A stretch of DNA of 64,000 nucleotides from an uncultured Ruminococcus sp. (GTDB lineage: Bacteria; Bacillota; Clostridia; Oscillospirales; Acutalibacteraceae): positions 62,001 through 126,000 of the forward strand of contig CAJUGO010000002.1 in NCBI GenBank assembly GCA_910585865.1. The letters run 5' to 3'. The notes beneath the pieces were generated by a model. The model saw nothing but the letters and a program-made list of their open reading frames with translations, made no database searches and was not told the DNA's origin. Both the position numbers and the translations under genes were made by a program. Position 1 is the stretch's first letter. Each line of letters opens with the position of its first letter. Positions 42,963 to 52,328 of the stretch are shown piece after piece.

Positions 42963-44470
42963 TTTTTCTTCCCCCTATATAAAATACTTTTTAACTTTAA
43001 TTTTTCTGATTCATTTGCGCCGAAAAACAAATAGCCGGCTAAAAATACTAAAACATAAACTAATCCGCAAACTACAAAAGAAATATATATATTCGATATA
43101 AAGCTGCCTGCAATTATGGAACAAACCGCTCCTAAAAACTGAAAAGGCAAAATGCCCTTATAAGCATAAAAAAACATATACATAACCTTAATTTTTATCT
43201 TCCTGGAATAATATATATTCATTATTATAACTTGTCCGATAACAGTACAGATAGCTGTTGCAGCTGCTGCACCTACTATTCCCCATATACCTATAAAAAA
43301 TACAGTTAATATTATGTTTGCAGTAGTTGTAATTATAAGTATTACAGACCTAACAATACGTTTATTTAATACATCCAACACATTTACAAGCACTCCGTTG
43401 GTCATGTTTATAAACATCGGAGCCATTATAATTATGGCGATTATCCATGCTAAATTATATTCACTTCCATACATAATAGCAATAAATTGTTTACCGGCTG
43501 CAATAAATCCAAACAATACTGTGCCTCCTATAATTGCTATCATACGGCATGGTGCTATAAGTTTTTTAGTTAAATCATCTCTTGAAATGCCCTTGCTGAT
43601 GTCTTTTGCGAGCTGCGGCGCATACATAGAAATTGGAGTCGTAGTAAGAGATGAAAAAATACTGAAAATATATAACGAAATAGAATAAAGCGTCACTGCT
43701 TCGGGCGAGACCATTATTCCGATTACGAATTTATCGACATTATTATTTGCCTGATTTACAATTGCCTGCAAACATATTGCAATACACAAAGGCATAACCG
43801 ATTTTAATATTATAAAATCAAACTTCTTAAAACTCAATGATATTCGATATTTTTTTATGCAGTAAAAAAGAGAAAATGCAAGAATTAAAATACTTAAAAA
43901 CATATCTATTACTGCAATCAATACAGAATACTTATAACAAGTAATCAGTACTATAAGCGCAGCTGTTCTTATAACTGTTCTTGCAATATTTTGTATAGGC
44001 GCATAAGAATACTGTTCAAACGCAAGAACAATTCCGTTCAGTGTTTGAATATAAAATGAAACAACAAGATATACTGTAATAAAAACAAATATACTGCGCG
44101 CATAATTAAGTTGATCAACACTTAACGTCTGTGAGTAAATATTTCCCATTAAACAATAAAAAAGTACTGAAACACATATAATCACCAAAGCAAGTATATT
44201 AGTGATTGTCCAAATAGTAGAAGTATTTTTATCAATCTCATCTTTACCCTGCTTTTTTCCGAGGCAAATCGAAATATTGCGCGTCATAACAGTTCCTGTA
44301 CCAAACTCAAGCAAAACAAGATAATTAGCAAAAGATGAAATTGTTTGGTAGATTCCGTATTCAGTGTCACCAAGACTGCGCAATAAAAACGAAGATAAAA
44401 ACAAACCGCATATTAAATTTATTATTGTATTTACATATGATAAAGCTATGCCTTTATTTCTATTTTTCAT
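42959..44470 (-). CDS. Wzx-type polysaccharide flippase
   Basis: This is a 503-residue MOP-superfamily membrane protein with 12-14 predicted helices (for example LICGLFLSSFLLRSLGDTEY, then SFANYLVLLEFGTG). It should flip the lipid-linked repeat unit across the membrane before polymerisation by the Wzy-like protein (54345-55421). It is located between the pyruvyl transferase and the FrhB-like gene, with 4-bp and 1-bp junctions. Confidence 0.88.
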   Translation of the reverse strand: MKNRNKGIALSYVNTIINLICGLFLSSFLLRSLGDTEYGIYQTISSFANYLVLLEFGTGTVMTRNISICLGKKQGKDEIDKNTSTIWTITNILALVIICVSVLFYCLMGNIYSQTLSVDQLNYARSIFVFITVYLVVSFYIQTLNGIVLAFEQYSYAPIQNIARTVIRTAALIVLITCYKYSVLIAVIDMFLSILILAFSLFYCIKKYRISLSFKKFDFIILKSVMPLCIAICLQAIVNQANNNVDKFVIGIMVSPEAVTLYSISLYIFSIFSSLTTTPISMYAPQLAKDISKGISRDDLTKKLIAPCRMIAIIGGTVLFGFIAAGKQFIAIMYGSEYNLAWIIAIIIMAPMFINMTNGVLVNVLDVLNKRIVRSVILIITTTANIILTVFFIGIWGIVGAAAATAICTVIGQVIIMNIYYSRKIKIKVMYMFFYAYKGILPFQFLGAVCSIIAGSFISNIYISFVVCGLVYVLVFLAGYLFFGANESEKLKLKSILYRGKKK

Positions 44471-44471
44471 C

Positions 44472-45665
44472 TTAATCCTTTTTAAAACTGTTTAATAATT
44501 TATTTGTAACATCAAATATGGAGTTTTTATATTCCGGAAGAGTTCTTCTGTACAAATCTAAAATCTCTTCTTCCTGTTTTATCAGATTTTCAATAAATAT
44601 TTCTTTCAAATCATATACATTAATCAAATCTTTTCGGGAGACAACATATTTTCCCGAATTTCCAAACAAATCATTTGCAATGCCAATTGATTTAATAGAA
44701 TAACTCAATGCAAGTGCCGGCACACAGCTGGAATAAGCCGCTATCATTGTATGGGTTCTTGCTCCTATAAAGAAGCGGCATTTTGAAATAATATATTTCA
44801 GCTGCGTACAGGATAATTCATCACTGACAATACATACTCGTTTAGTTGACTTATACCGCTCAAAAATAGTACGCAATACCTTTATATCCTGTGTATTGCG
44901 TTCAATATTATAAACGTGCGGTATTAAACATATGTTCATTTGAGTTTTATTAATAATGTAATCTATAAGACAATTAATATTTTGACAAATAATATCGTCA
45001 GGATTATTACAGTCAGAAAAAATTAAGGGACTTAAGTTTATTCCGACTGTATTATTTTCTATAAAATATTCCGGCAGTTCAACATAAGAATCTTCCAGCC
45101 AAAATGCAGGATCGCAAGCCAAAAACAATTTTTTGTCATCTGAAATACTCTTTTTTATAATATTATAAGATAGTGTTTCCCTTGCAACTATATAAGAGTA
45201 TTTATTAAGATCCTCTTTCATTCTATTGTTATTTAGCAATCTTTCATCAACAGAACAACCCCAAAAAACACTTGGTATTTTTGAGGATGAAGCCATTTCA
45301 TTAAGAGCGTAGCTTATATACGGTGTATGATAACAATACGTATCACCACCCACATTAAAAATAATGTCGCCTTTATTTAATTTGGAAAACAAATCCTTAT
45401 GAATATATTTGCTTCCCCAAGTACCATCATTTAAAAACTTTCTTTTTATATATGATATAGCCTTAATTGATACCGGCTTAGACTTATAAGGCAAAAGATT
45501 AACAACATCATTAAGATGTAAAAAACAGTCGTAATCATAATCAAAAGTCATTGCACTTACATCAGTAACTGACAACCGGTTCAAAATATATGCGGTAGAC
45601 CTTATTATTGCTTCACAACCTCGGTTTTCGCTTCCTGTATGACCACATAAGTAAATATTATTCAT
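44472..45665 (-). CDS. Polysaccharide pyruvyl transferase family protein
   Basis: This is a 397-residue PF04230-type enzyme. The N-terminus has the family Gly motif CGHTGSENRGCEAI, and the C-terminal half has RFFIGARTHTMIAAYSSCVPAL. It would add ketal pyruvate, or in some relatives a sugar, to the repeat unit. It is adjacent to the FrhB-like Fe-S protein and flippase, a combination seen repeatedly in Firmicutes and Bacteroidetes polysaccharide loci. Confidence 0.82.
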   Translation of the reverse strand: MNNIYLCGHTGSENRGCEAIIRSTAYILNRLSVTDVSAMTFDYDYDCFLHLNDVVNLLPYKSKPVSIKAISYIKRKFLNDGTWGSKYIHKDLFSKLNKGDIIFNVGGDTYCYHTPYISYALNEMASSSKIPSVFWGCSVDERLLNNNRMKEDLNKYSYIVARETLSYNIIKKSISDDKKLFLACDPAFWLEDSYVELPEYFIENNTVGINLSPLIFSDCNNPDDIICQNINCLIDYIINKTQMNICLIPHVYNIERNTQDIKVLRTIFERYKSTKRVCIVSDELSCTQLKYIISKCRFFIGARTHTMIAAYSSCVPALALSYSIKSIGIANDLFGNSGKYVVSRKDLINVYDLKEIFIENLIKQEEEILDLYRRTLPEYKNSIFDVTNKLLNSFKKD

Positions 45666-45671
45666 AAAGAA

Positions 45672-46823
45672 TCACCGCCAATCATCATTTAATACTGCCG
45701 CACGGCTGCATGGTCCTGATTCTGGCAATATATAAGTCTCTTCACTAAGTATTCCCTTTGCCAAATCCAAAAAAGCGCTTGCAGCTGTCTCAGCATTCCA
45801 TTTATCTATAATAGTTTTATATGCTTGTTTACTTAATTGTAATCTTAAATTCGGATTCTTCAAATAAATTTCTGTTTTTCTATAAAAATCGTCAATATTA
45901 CATGATTCACAAATCAAACCATTTTTTTCGTCTTCTATAAGATAAGGTACAGAGCCTATTGCATGGCTTGCAACAACAGCACATCCGCTGTTCATAGCTT
46001 CGTTTAAAACTGCACCCCAACCTTCTTTTCTATCACTAGTAAAAAGAAAAATTTCGGTTTGCTCCATATAATCTCTAATTTCATCAGGCTTCATTGCATC
46101 AAGAATTTGAACACAATCTTCAAGGTGTTCATTTTTTATCAATTCTTCCAAATAATTTTTTAATACTCCATTACCTATCATACTAAGTTTAAAACAAAAA
46201 CCTGCTTTTTTCAAGTCTTTTGCAATATATACTGCTATTTCAGGATGTTTCCAATCAATAAATCTTCCGCACCACAAGATTGAATTTGGTATTTTTTCAG
46301 ATATCATCTTGTCAACATCCGCATAATTACGGACTGCCGGAAAGTATCCCCACTTATATGACTTATTTTTAAATAATCCGTATTTCTTATAATCTGCATA
46401 TGTGTATGCACCTGCACATAATAAATATAAAGATTTTGAAAAAGGATTGCGTAAATGCCAAATAAAATAATGCGGTATAAATTTTATAATTTCTTTTCCA
46501 TTTTTTAGAAGTCTTTCAGAATAGCGAAATGTCAGCTTATTATATCGAATGCGTTTTTTTAACATATACTCAGGAGCAGAGCCTGCAATAACAACGTCTG
46601 CATCATCGATTATTTTCTGGCATAGAATCCTATTATCCTCATCTACATATGAAAATTTGACATAATCAGGAATATTCTTTTCCCCATAGCCCAAATCTTT
46701 TCTTTCTTTACGCATTTCAGATGTCGCAATAAAGGTAAAATTTTTATTTGTCATATTATATAATGACTCACATAAAGCTCTTTGATGATGATTAAAATAA
46801 TTAGAAACAAAAACAACATTCAC
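45672..46823 (-). CDS. Glycosyltransferase family 4 (GT-B)
   Basis: This is a 383-residue GT-B enzyme. The C-terminal nucleotide-sugar half has WCGRFIDWKHPEIAV, EIFLFTSDRKEGWGAVLNEA and GCAVVASHAIGSVPYLI, the usual E(x7)E-like region. No membrane segment. The sugar donor cannot be deduced. It starts a subgroup of genes downstream of a large hairpin (46918-46973). Confidence 0.82.
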   Translation of the reverse strand: MNVVFVSNYFNHHQRALCESLYNMTNKNFTFIATSEMRKERKDLGYGEKNIPDYVKFSYVDEDNRILCQKIIDDADVVIAGSAPEYMLKKRIRYNKLTFRYSERLLKNGKEIIKFIPHYFIWHLRNPFSKSLYLLCAGAYTYADYKKYGLFKNKSYKWGYFPAVRNYADVDKMISEKIPNSILWCGRFIDWKHPEIAVYIAKDLKKAGFCFKLSMIGNGVLKNYLEELIKNEHLEDCVQILDAMKPDEIRDYMEQTEIFLFTSDRKEGWGAVLNEAMNSGCAVVASHAIGSVPYLIEDEKNGLICESCNIDDFYRKTEIYLKNPNLRLQLSKQAYKTIIDKWNAETAASAFLDLAKGILSEETYILPESGPCSRAAVLNDDWR

Positions 46824-46917
46824 TTTACATCTTCCTTAAATATAACAACATCTGAATCAAATTCACGGTTAATTTAATAGATAACCGAACTAAAAAATAA
46901 CGAAACATTTTTGTATC

Positions 46918-46973
46918 AGGCAAGGCACTTTTCTTGGAATACTATTGCATTCCAAGAAAATATCACCTTGCCT
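46918..46973 (-). terminator. Long hairpin after the repeat-protein gene
   Basis: An outer 8-bp stem (AGGCAAGG / CCTTGCCT) and an inner perfect 12-bp stem (TTTTCTTGGAAT / ATTCCAAGAAAA) surround an 8-base loop, with a 3x5 internal loop between them. It lies 83 bp past the stop of the 1564-residue gene. There is no proper U-tract afterwards (GATACAAAAATG), so it may be a processing or partial-termination site inside the long operon. A second small hairpin (CGGTTA / TAACCG) lies near 46866-46887. Confidence 0.5.
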
Positions 46974-47056
46974 CAAAATAATTTTGTCAGTCGGACAACT
47001 TCCTACTTTTTTAACATGTCCTGAATTTTATACGGTAAATAGTACGTCAGCACTGA

Positions 47057-47978
47057 TTATACCGGAGGATTTAACATTTTACCGTCTGCTCCAAACTCAT
47101 ATATTCCTGCCGGCAGCAGTCCGTTTGTTCTTGTTGCTCCGATTCCGTATTTACAGTTCTTTACTGCTTTCTTTGCGCTGTTTATGTAGTAATAATTGCC
47201 TTCGCTGTCCTGCACAAGTCCTGCATACTGCGCTACGTCATTTACATAATAGCGTACTTCTCCATCTTCATCTAATACCACGCCGTTTTTAACTTCCGGT
47301 ACAATCATCTTGCCGTCTGCTCCGAACTCATATATTCCTGCCGGCAGCAGTCCGTTTGTTCTTGATTCTCCGATTCCGTATGTGCAGTTCTTTACTGCTT
47401 TCTTTGTGCTGTTTATGTAGTAATAGTTACCTTCACTGTCCTGCACAAGTCCTGCATACTGCGCTACGTCATTTACATAATAACGGATTTCTCCGTCCTC
47501 ATCTAAAACTACGCCGTTTTTAACTTCCGGTACAATCATCTTTCCGTCTGCTCCAAACTCATATATTCCTGCCGGCAGCAGTCCGTTTGTTCTTGATTCC
47601 CCAATTCCGTATTTACAGTTCTTTACTGCTTTCTTTGTGCTGTTTATATAGTAATAGTTGCCTTCACTGTCCTGCACAAGTCCTGCATACTGCGCTACGT
47701 CATCTACATAATATCGGATTTCTCCGTCTTCATCCTGTACCACTCCGTTTTTAGCTCTTGGAACGATCATCTTTCCGTCTGCTCCAAACTCGTATATTCC
47801 GGCCGGTAATAGTCCATTGGATTTAACTTCACTTACTCCATAGCTGCAGTTCTTTACTGCCTCTAATGTGCTATTTATATAATAGTAATCTCCTCTGTCG
47901 TCTGCTACCAGTCCTGCATACTGCGGTACTCCGTCTTTTAGATATACTATATGATCATTCTCTCCGTATATCTTTAGT
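47057..47978 (-). repeat. Four tandem 231-bp repeats in the 3' end of the surface protein gene
   Basis: The segment beginning CGGCAGCAGTCCG recurs at 47111, 47342 and 47573, and a diverged form at 47804, each exactly 231 bp (77 codons) apart. The three C-terminal units are nearly identical at DNA level, differing at scattered third positions. The most N-terminal one has diverged. The unit reads GVVLDEDGEIRYYV, then AQYAGLVQDSEGNYYYIN, then NGLLPAGIYEFGADGKM. Confidence 0.92.
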
Positions 47979-50900
47979 CCATTTCCTTCAAATGTTGCTC
48001 TCATTTCACATGTGTTTTCATCAAACCAGTAATATACCGGCTCATCTCCATGTGATAATGCTATCTTCTGTATGCCCTTTACTGCATATGTATCCAGGTC
48101 GAAGAAATATGTTTTTCCTTCTATTTCAAAGAATTTATGCTTTACTGCTTTTCCTGCCCAGTAATATTTAACTCCCTTTTCATCCTGTTTCCAGCTTCCT
48201 GAAATCAGTATGCCGTTTTCGTCAAATGTATACTCCATCAGGGGTTCGCCTAATTTTACCTTGCCTGTAAGAGCATAATGCTTTGATCCAAAGTAATAAT
48301 TGTCATTTCCTACTACCTGCCAACCTATTCTAAGCTGTCCGTTTGCACTGTACATTGTGCCTTTTTCATCTTTTATTAATCCTGTATACTTACCCTGGCT
48401 GACGCCGTCTTCGCCAAAGTTGTAGTATGATCCGTCGATTAACTGGATTCCTGTTACTTTTACTCCGTCTGCATAGTAGAATTCTTCTGACCAGCCGTTA
48501 GCCAACACACCGTCCGTGTAGTATTTGCCTTCATACTCACCATTGTAAAGTTCTCCGCAATCCTTACACTTAAGAACATTTTCTATGATTTCATAGCTGT
48601 GTCCTGTTGCCGGTATCTTTGTTCCCCAGTCTACAACAGATTTACATACCTCACAGTATGTTCTTCCTGTGTATCCGCTCTCTGTACATGTTGCAGTTTT
48701 ATCAGGTATTGCTACAGGAACTGCTACATTTGTTGCTCCTGCTGCATAATACTTAGCCATTTCGACACGGTGATCGTGTCCACCGTTCCATGTTGCATAT
48801 TCTGCCGGTTTGGTAGCATTGTCCCAAACATAAGATTCTGTGTCAACTTGTACGTCATCGCCTGAGAAAACATCAGTTGTTCCATCAACAAATTCAACAA
48901 AACCACGGTCAACTTTAACACTGATATCTATAGGCCAAGTTTCATTGCCTTTTTTATAGTCAGGGTACATCCATACTTTTCCGGCATGTCCGTAATCAGC
49001 CTTAACAGCAGGAAGCTCCCATGTACGGATAGGCATTGAAACAAGCACTTTCTCTCCTGTTTCATTGTTTTTACCTGTGCGTTCAATATTGATTGTTGCC
49101 ACTTTGTCATCAGACTCAATCGAATAGGTTGCTTCAAATCCTTTTGCAACCTCCATATGATCAAGTTCCCAAATACTTATATTATTAAGGTCAAGATCAA
49201 CACTTACTGACTGAACCTTTTCGATATCTGTAGCAACGAGGTCTGCGTAATAAACTGAACCAAGCAAAATCTTATCAAGAGAAGCATCATGAGGTACCAG
49301 TTTAACTGTTGAAATATTAGAATTAGCCTGAACATTTATTTTGCGAATTACAGAAGCATAGTTTCCTTGTTTATCACAGATAGAAAACTTAACCTTATGC
49401 AAACCGTCTGCCAGTTTACGGTCAGCAATAGAAATTATACCGCCTGCTATTGTACATGGCATTTCTACTCCGTCAATATATGCTTTCGCAGTAGACTCAT
49501 CAAGTCCTGTATAATTTGATTTTTCTGTATTCTCATGAACAACAGCACCAAAGCTGAGCATATTATTTGTTACAGTCTGTCCTTTAAGTTCAACAGCGTC
49601 GCTCATAGTTGTGTCAGCATACCGAACACTTGAGAATATTGGTGCTTCTCTGTCATCTACTGCAGATGAATAGTCAACTGTAATGTCGTCAATATAAAGA
49701 ATAATATTCTGGTTTAATGATTTGTAATCTAAATGATTATAGTTATACTGTGTGTTATCACGGTCATTTATGTAATAATCAAGCAAAGTATTGTACAAAC
49801 ACCAATCCTTGCCTGCCGGTAAATCAGCATAAATGTAATGCCAGCCAGACTCATCATATTGAGTATTAAATCCAACATTCCAGTTACCGCCGTTGTCAAT
49901 CTGAGTAGCTGTTGTAGTTGTAGATGCTATTGACTTGATTGAACCGTCCTCATTACGTTCAGTTACCTGTTTGATGAATATACGTCCGTTTAATGATGCA
50001 GCCTCATCCGGTATATAAACCCACATTCCTACACGGGTAGCACCCTTAAGGTCAATATAATTACTATTGTTAAAACAAAGACGAGCATTCATGTATCCTG
50101 ATTCTGTAGAAACAGAAAAATCAGATGTAACTCGCATAGAATATTTACCACTATGTACTTTTCCGTCTTCAGCAGTTGCAATTGAACAGGTACCCGGAGT
50201 CAAAATATAATTATAATTTGAACTTGAAGCACGTTTGAAATCAGATACATCTTTATCTTCAAAATCCCAGAGAGTTACAGATCCCTTTCCAAGATTAATT
50301 GTAGATACTGCAGTTATCTCATTGTTAAACACTAAAGTTGCAGTAATATTACTTGATGTAACACTGCTTTCTTCGGCTGCAGTAAAGTTAAAGCCGTCAA
50401 CAGTACCAATTGAATTTTCTGCCAAAGCTAAGCGCACGTCACTTGGCTTAATAACAACTTTATTAAGACCATATGTTGCTGTCATAGATAAACCAACAGT
50501 TTTTCCAAATGGAACAGTAATAGTTTCACTGTCAAAAGTAAGTTTGTCAGGAATAACAACATGAATTGCAGTTTCACCAACAACTTTACCATCTAAGAAC
50601 ATCTGCACTTTTGCATCGCCGGTTGTACCGTCAGATACAAACTTGCCGTTTTCTACAGTACCCAAAGTTGCTGAATATGTCACATTCTCAGGTATTTGTG
50701 CCGATGTTCCGGCCGGACTTACTCCTACTGCACTTATATTTACTTCCGAACCCGGTGTTACATATTCATTTTCTGCTTTTATTACTGCATGGTCAAACTT
50801 GTCTGACGGAACTGCTGTTGATGCAATCAGCAATCCTGACGATATAGATCTCTCTGATCCGTCTGACGGTCTGTTTATTACCTTTACGTCACTTTGTCCT

Positions 50901-51751
50901 TCCGGACGGGCAGCAAATGTTGTTGATCCGCCTCCGTCAAGGTTTATTGCAGATACACATCCCTGCTCAAGCATTATCTGTGCAAGTTCATGCATCGTTC
51001 CACCGCATGAGAATGGCTCCTGACGGCCGTCAAGAACTGTCATTACTACCTTGCCGTCAGCTGTTACGCCAACCATAGTACGTGAGTGACGGTCTGTATT
51101 GTAAGATCCTGTAGCTGATGCCGTAACATCTTTGCCGTCAACAACAAGCATCTGTGAACCGCCGACTGCCTCCATTACTTTGCCGTGTTTAGCTACAGCA
51201 GCATCCCATTGGCTATTGTTTGCACCACATAATGCCGTACCATCTTCCATGATCGCAAAGAACGGACGGTTGTTGGCTTTACTGGATGACATAACACCAT
51301 CCATAACAAATGCACCTGAAGGTCTGCCGGTTTGCATGTTATAGAAGTCTCCGTTTACGCCTGCAACTGCCTCAAAATAAGGATTGTAGTTTGCGTATTC
51401 CGGATTTGTGTACTTAGCGTTGGCAGCAGACATCTGATTAGTCAGCTTGTCCATACCAAAGTTTGTACACTGAGCGTCTTTGTATGATGAGTGTACCTCT
51501 ACATCATCCCTGTTGATGTCTGCAACGGCTACATAGTAAACCATCTGCTTTCCATCTTTTTTTGCATAAGCATAATTAATGCTATGCGATACGCCGGGGG
51601 CAATAGTTGATGTAGTCTTTGAGAATACATCATGTGTTTCGGACACAAATGCATCATCTGACTGTGCAAATGCAGTCATCGGTGCAAAACCCATAACCAT
51701 GCATAAGCATAAAATCACAGAAAGCATTTTTGTCTTAAACGAATTTTCCAT
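47057..51751 (-). CDS. Secreted phosphodiester-glycosidase-domain protein with cell-wall-binding repeats
   Basis: This 1564-residue exported protein starts at ATG 51751 behind GGAGG. The signal peptide ends near TAFAQ. Residues about 60-310 are an NAGPA/DUF2233 phosphodiester glycosidase domain (VAGVNGDFYNM, RTMVGVTADG, INLDGGGSTT). Ig-like parts follow, then a carbohydrate-binding-like jelly-roll near 490-690 and a cohesin-like beta domain near 830-1000. A Cys-containing module (TCTESGYTGRTYCEVC) comes next, then choline/glucan-binding-type repeats (GWQVVGNDNYYFG), and four 77-residue tandem units. Family members cleave GlcNAc-1-phosphate-type linkages. Its position inside the polysaccharide operon suggests it binds or trims a phosphodiester-containing surface polymer. 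Confidence 0.82.
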   Translation of the reverse strand: MENSFKTKMLSVILCLCMVMGFAPMTAFAQSDDAFVSETHDVFSKTTSTIAPGVSHSINYAYAKKDGKQMVYYVAVADINRDDVEVHSSYKDAQCTNFGMDKLTNQMSAANAKYTNPEYANYNPYFEAVAGVNGDFYNMQTGRPSGAFVMDGVMSSSKANNRPFFAIMEDGTALCGANNSQWDAAVAKHGKVMEAVGGSQMLVVDGKDVTASATGSYNTDRHSRTMVGVTADGKVVMTVLDGRQEPFSCGGTMHELAQIMLEQGCVSAINLDGGGSTTFAARPEGQSDVKVINRPSDGSERSISSGLLIASTAVPSDKFDHAVIKAENEYVTPGSEVNISAVGVSPAGTSAQIPENVTYSATLGTVENGKFVSDGTTGDAKVQMFLDGKVVGETAIHVVIPDKLTFDSETITVPFGKTVGLSMTATYGLNKVVIKPSDVRLALAENSIGTVDGFNFTAAEESSVTSSNITATLVFNNEITAVSTINLGKGSVTLWDFEDKDVSDFKRASSSNYNYILTPGTCSIATAEDGKVHSGKYSMRVTSDFSVSTESGYMNARLCFNNSNYIDLKGATRVGMWVYIPDEAASLNGRIFIKQVTERNEDGSIKSIASTTTTATQIDNGGNWNVGFNTQYDESGWHYIYADLPAGKDWCLYNTLLDYYINDRDNTQYNYNHLDYKSLNQNIILYIDDITVDYSSAVDDREAPIFSSVRYADTTMSDAVELKGQTVTNNMLSFGAVVHENTEKSNYTGLDESTAKAYIDGVEMPCTIAGGIISIADRKLADGLHKVKFSICDKQGNYASVIRKINVQANSNISTVKLVPHDASLDKILLGSVYYADLVATDIEKVQSVSVDLDLNNISIWELDHMEVAKGFEATYSIESDDKVATINIERTGKNNETGEKVLVSMPIRTWELPAVKADYGHAGKVWMYPDYKKGNETWPIDISVKVDRGFVEFVDGTTDVFSGDDVQVDTESYVWDNATKPAEYATWNGGHDHRVEMAKYYAAGATNVAVPVAIPDKTATCTESGYTGRTYCEVCKSVVDWGTKIPATGHSYEIIENVLKCKDCGELYNGEYEGKYYTDGVLANGWSEEFYYADGVKVTGIQLIDGSYYNFGEDGVSQGKYTGLIKDEKGTMYSANGQLRIGWQVVGNDNYYFGSKHYALTGKVKLGEPLMEYTFDENGILISGSWKQDEKGVKYYWAGKAVKHKFFEIEGKTYFFDLDTYAVKGIQKIALSHGDEPVYYWFDENTCEMRATFEGNGLKIYGENDHIVYLKDGVPQYAGLVADDRGDYYYINSTLEAVKNCSYGVSEVKSNGLLPAGIYEFGADGKMIVPRAKNGVVQDEDGEIRYYVDDVAQYAGLVQDSEGNYYYINSTKKAVKNCKYGIGESRTNGLLPAGIYEFGADGKMIVPEVKNGVVLDEDGEIRYYVNDVAQYAGLVQDSEGNYYYINSTKKAVKNCTYGIGESRTNGLLPAGIYEFGADGKMIVPEVKNGVVLDEDGEVRYYVNDVAQYAGLVQDSEGNYYYINSAKKAVKNCKYGIGATRTNGLLPAGIYEFGADGKMLNPPV

Positions 51752-51837
51752 TATTTTTTCCTCCATTTCTTTGATTCTCGTTAAACGAGTTATATTAATT
51801 ATGCGGGTATTATTCCGCATAAAATATACAAAATAAA

Positions 51838-52317
51838 TCACTTTTTAAAATTATCTTCGCTCTGAAGCTTTTCTATAGTATAGTTCACATCTTCCTGCAT
51901 AGTGCAAATAATTTCCGTGTCGTTTTTGGACCATGAATCATCAGGAACAAAATCCGAAAATTCAATTCCTACTTTAACATCACTGTTTTCATCAGAAGTA
52001 ATGCTTCCCAACTTTATACATTCTGTCTCCCCGAAATTAACTGTAAACAATTTTTCTTTTTGTTCACCACAATCTCCATAAAAGATTACAGAGTATACAT
52101 TGTTTTCGGACTGCTTTTCAATTTCAAGATTATCCTTCCATTTTTCAGGATAGTGAAGAGTACCGTACGGAGTATCTATACATATGTCTTCCTTAACTTC
52201 AAAACCACAATTATTAAAAACAGGAGTAAAGACAAGTATGCCGATCACAGCTGCTGCAACACATAAAGCTGCCAATACAATTACTATGGTTTTCTTTAAA
52301 CGTTTACTTAAATTCAA
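51838..52317 (-). CDS. Membrane-anchored protein of unknown function
   Basis: This 159-residue protein is not recognised. A short basic N-terminus (MNLSKRLKKT) and one hydrophobic helix (VIVLAALCVAAAVIGILVF) suggest insertion with the C-terminal domain outside. The outer domain is acidic with two cysteines (NCGFEV and YGDCGE) that could form a disulfide. It lies between the LicD gene (11 bp) and the large secreted protein (86 bp), so it may be made together with them. Confidence 0.65.
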   Translation of the reverse strand: MNLSKRLKKTIVIVLAALCVAAAVIGILVFTPVFNNCGFEVKEDICIDTPYGTLHYPEKWKDNLEIEKQSENNVYSVIFYGDCGEQKEKLFTVNFGETECIKLGSITSDENSDVKVGIEFSDFVPDDSWSKNDTEIICTMQEDVNYTIEKLQSEDNFKK

Positions 52318-52328
52318 GTTGAACTCTC

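Noticed and set aside
47057..47978. Regular repeats that could suggest a CRISPR array
   Set aside because: The 231-bp period keeps the reading frame and encodes 77-residue protein units, with no spacers.
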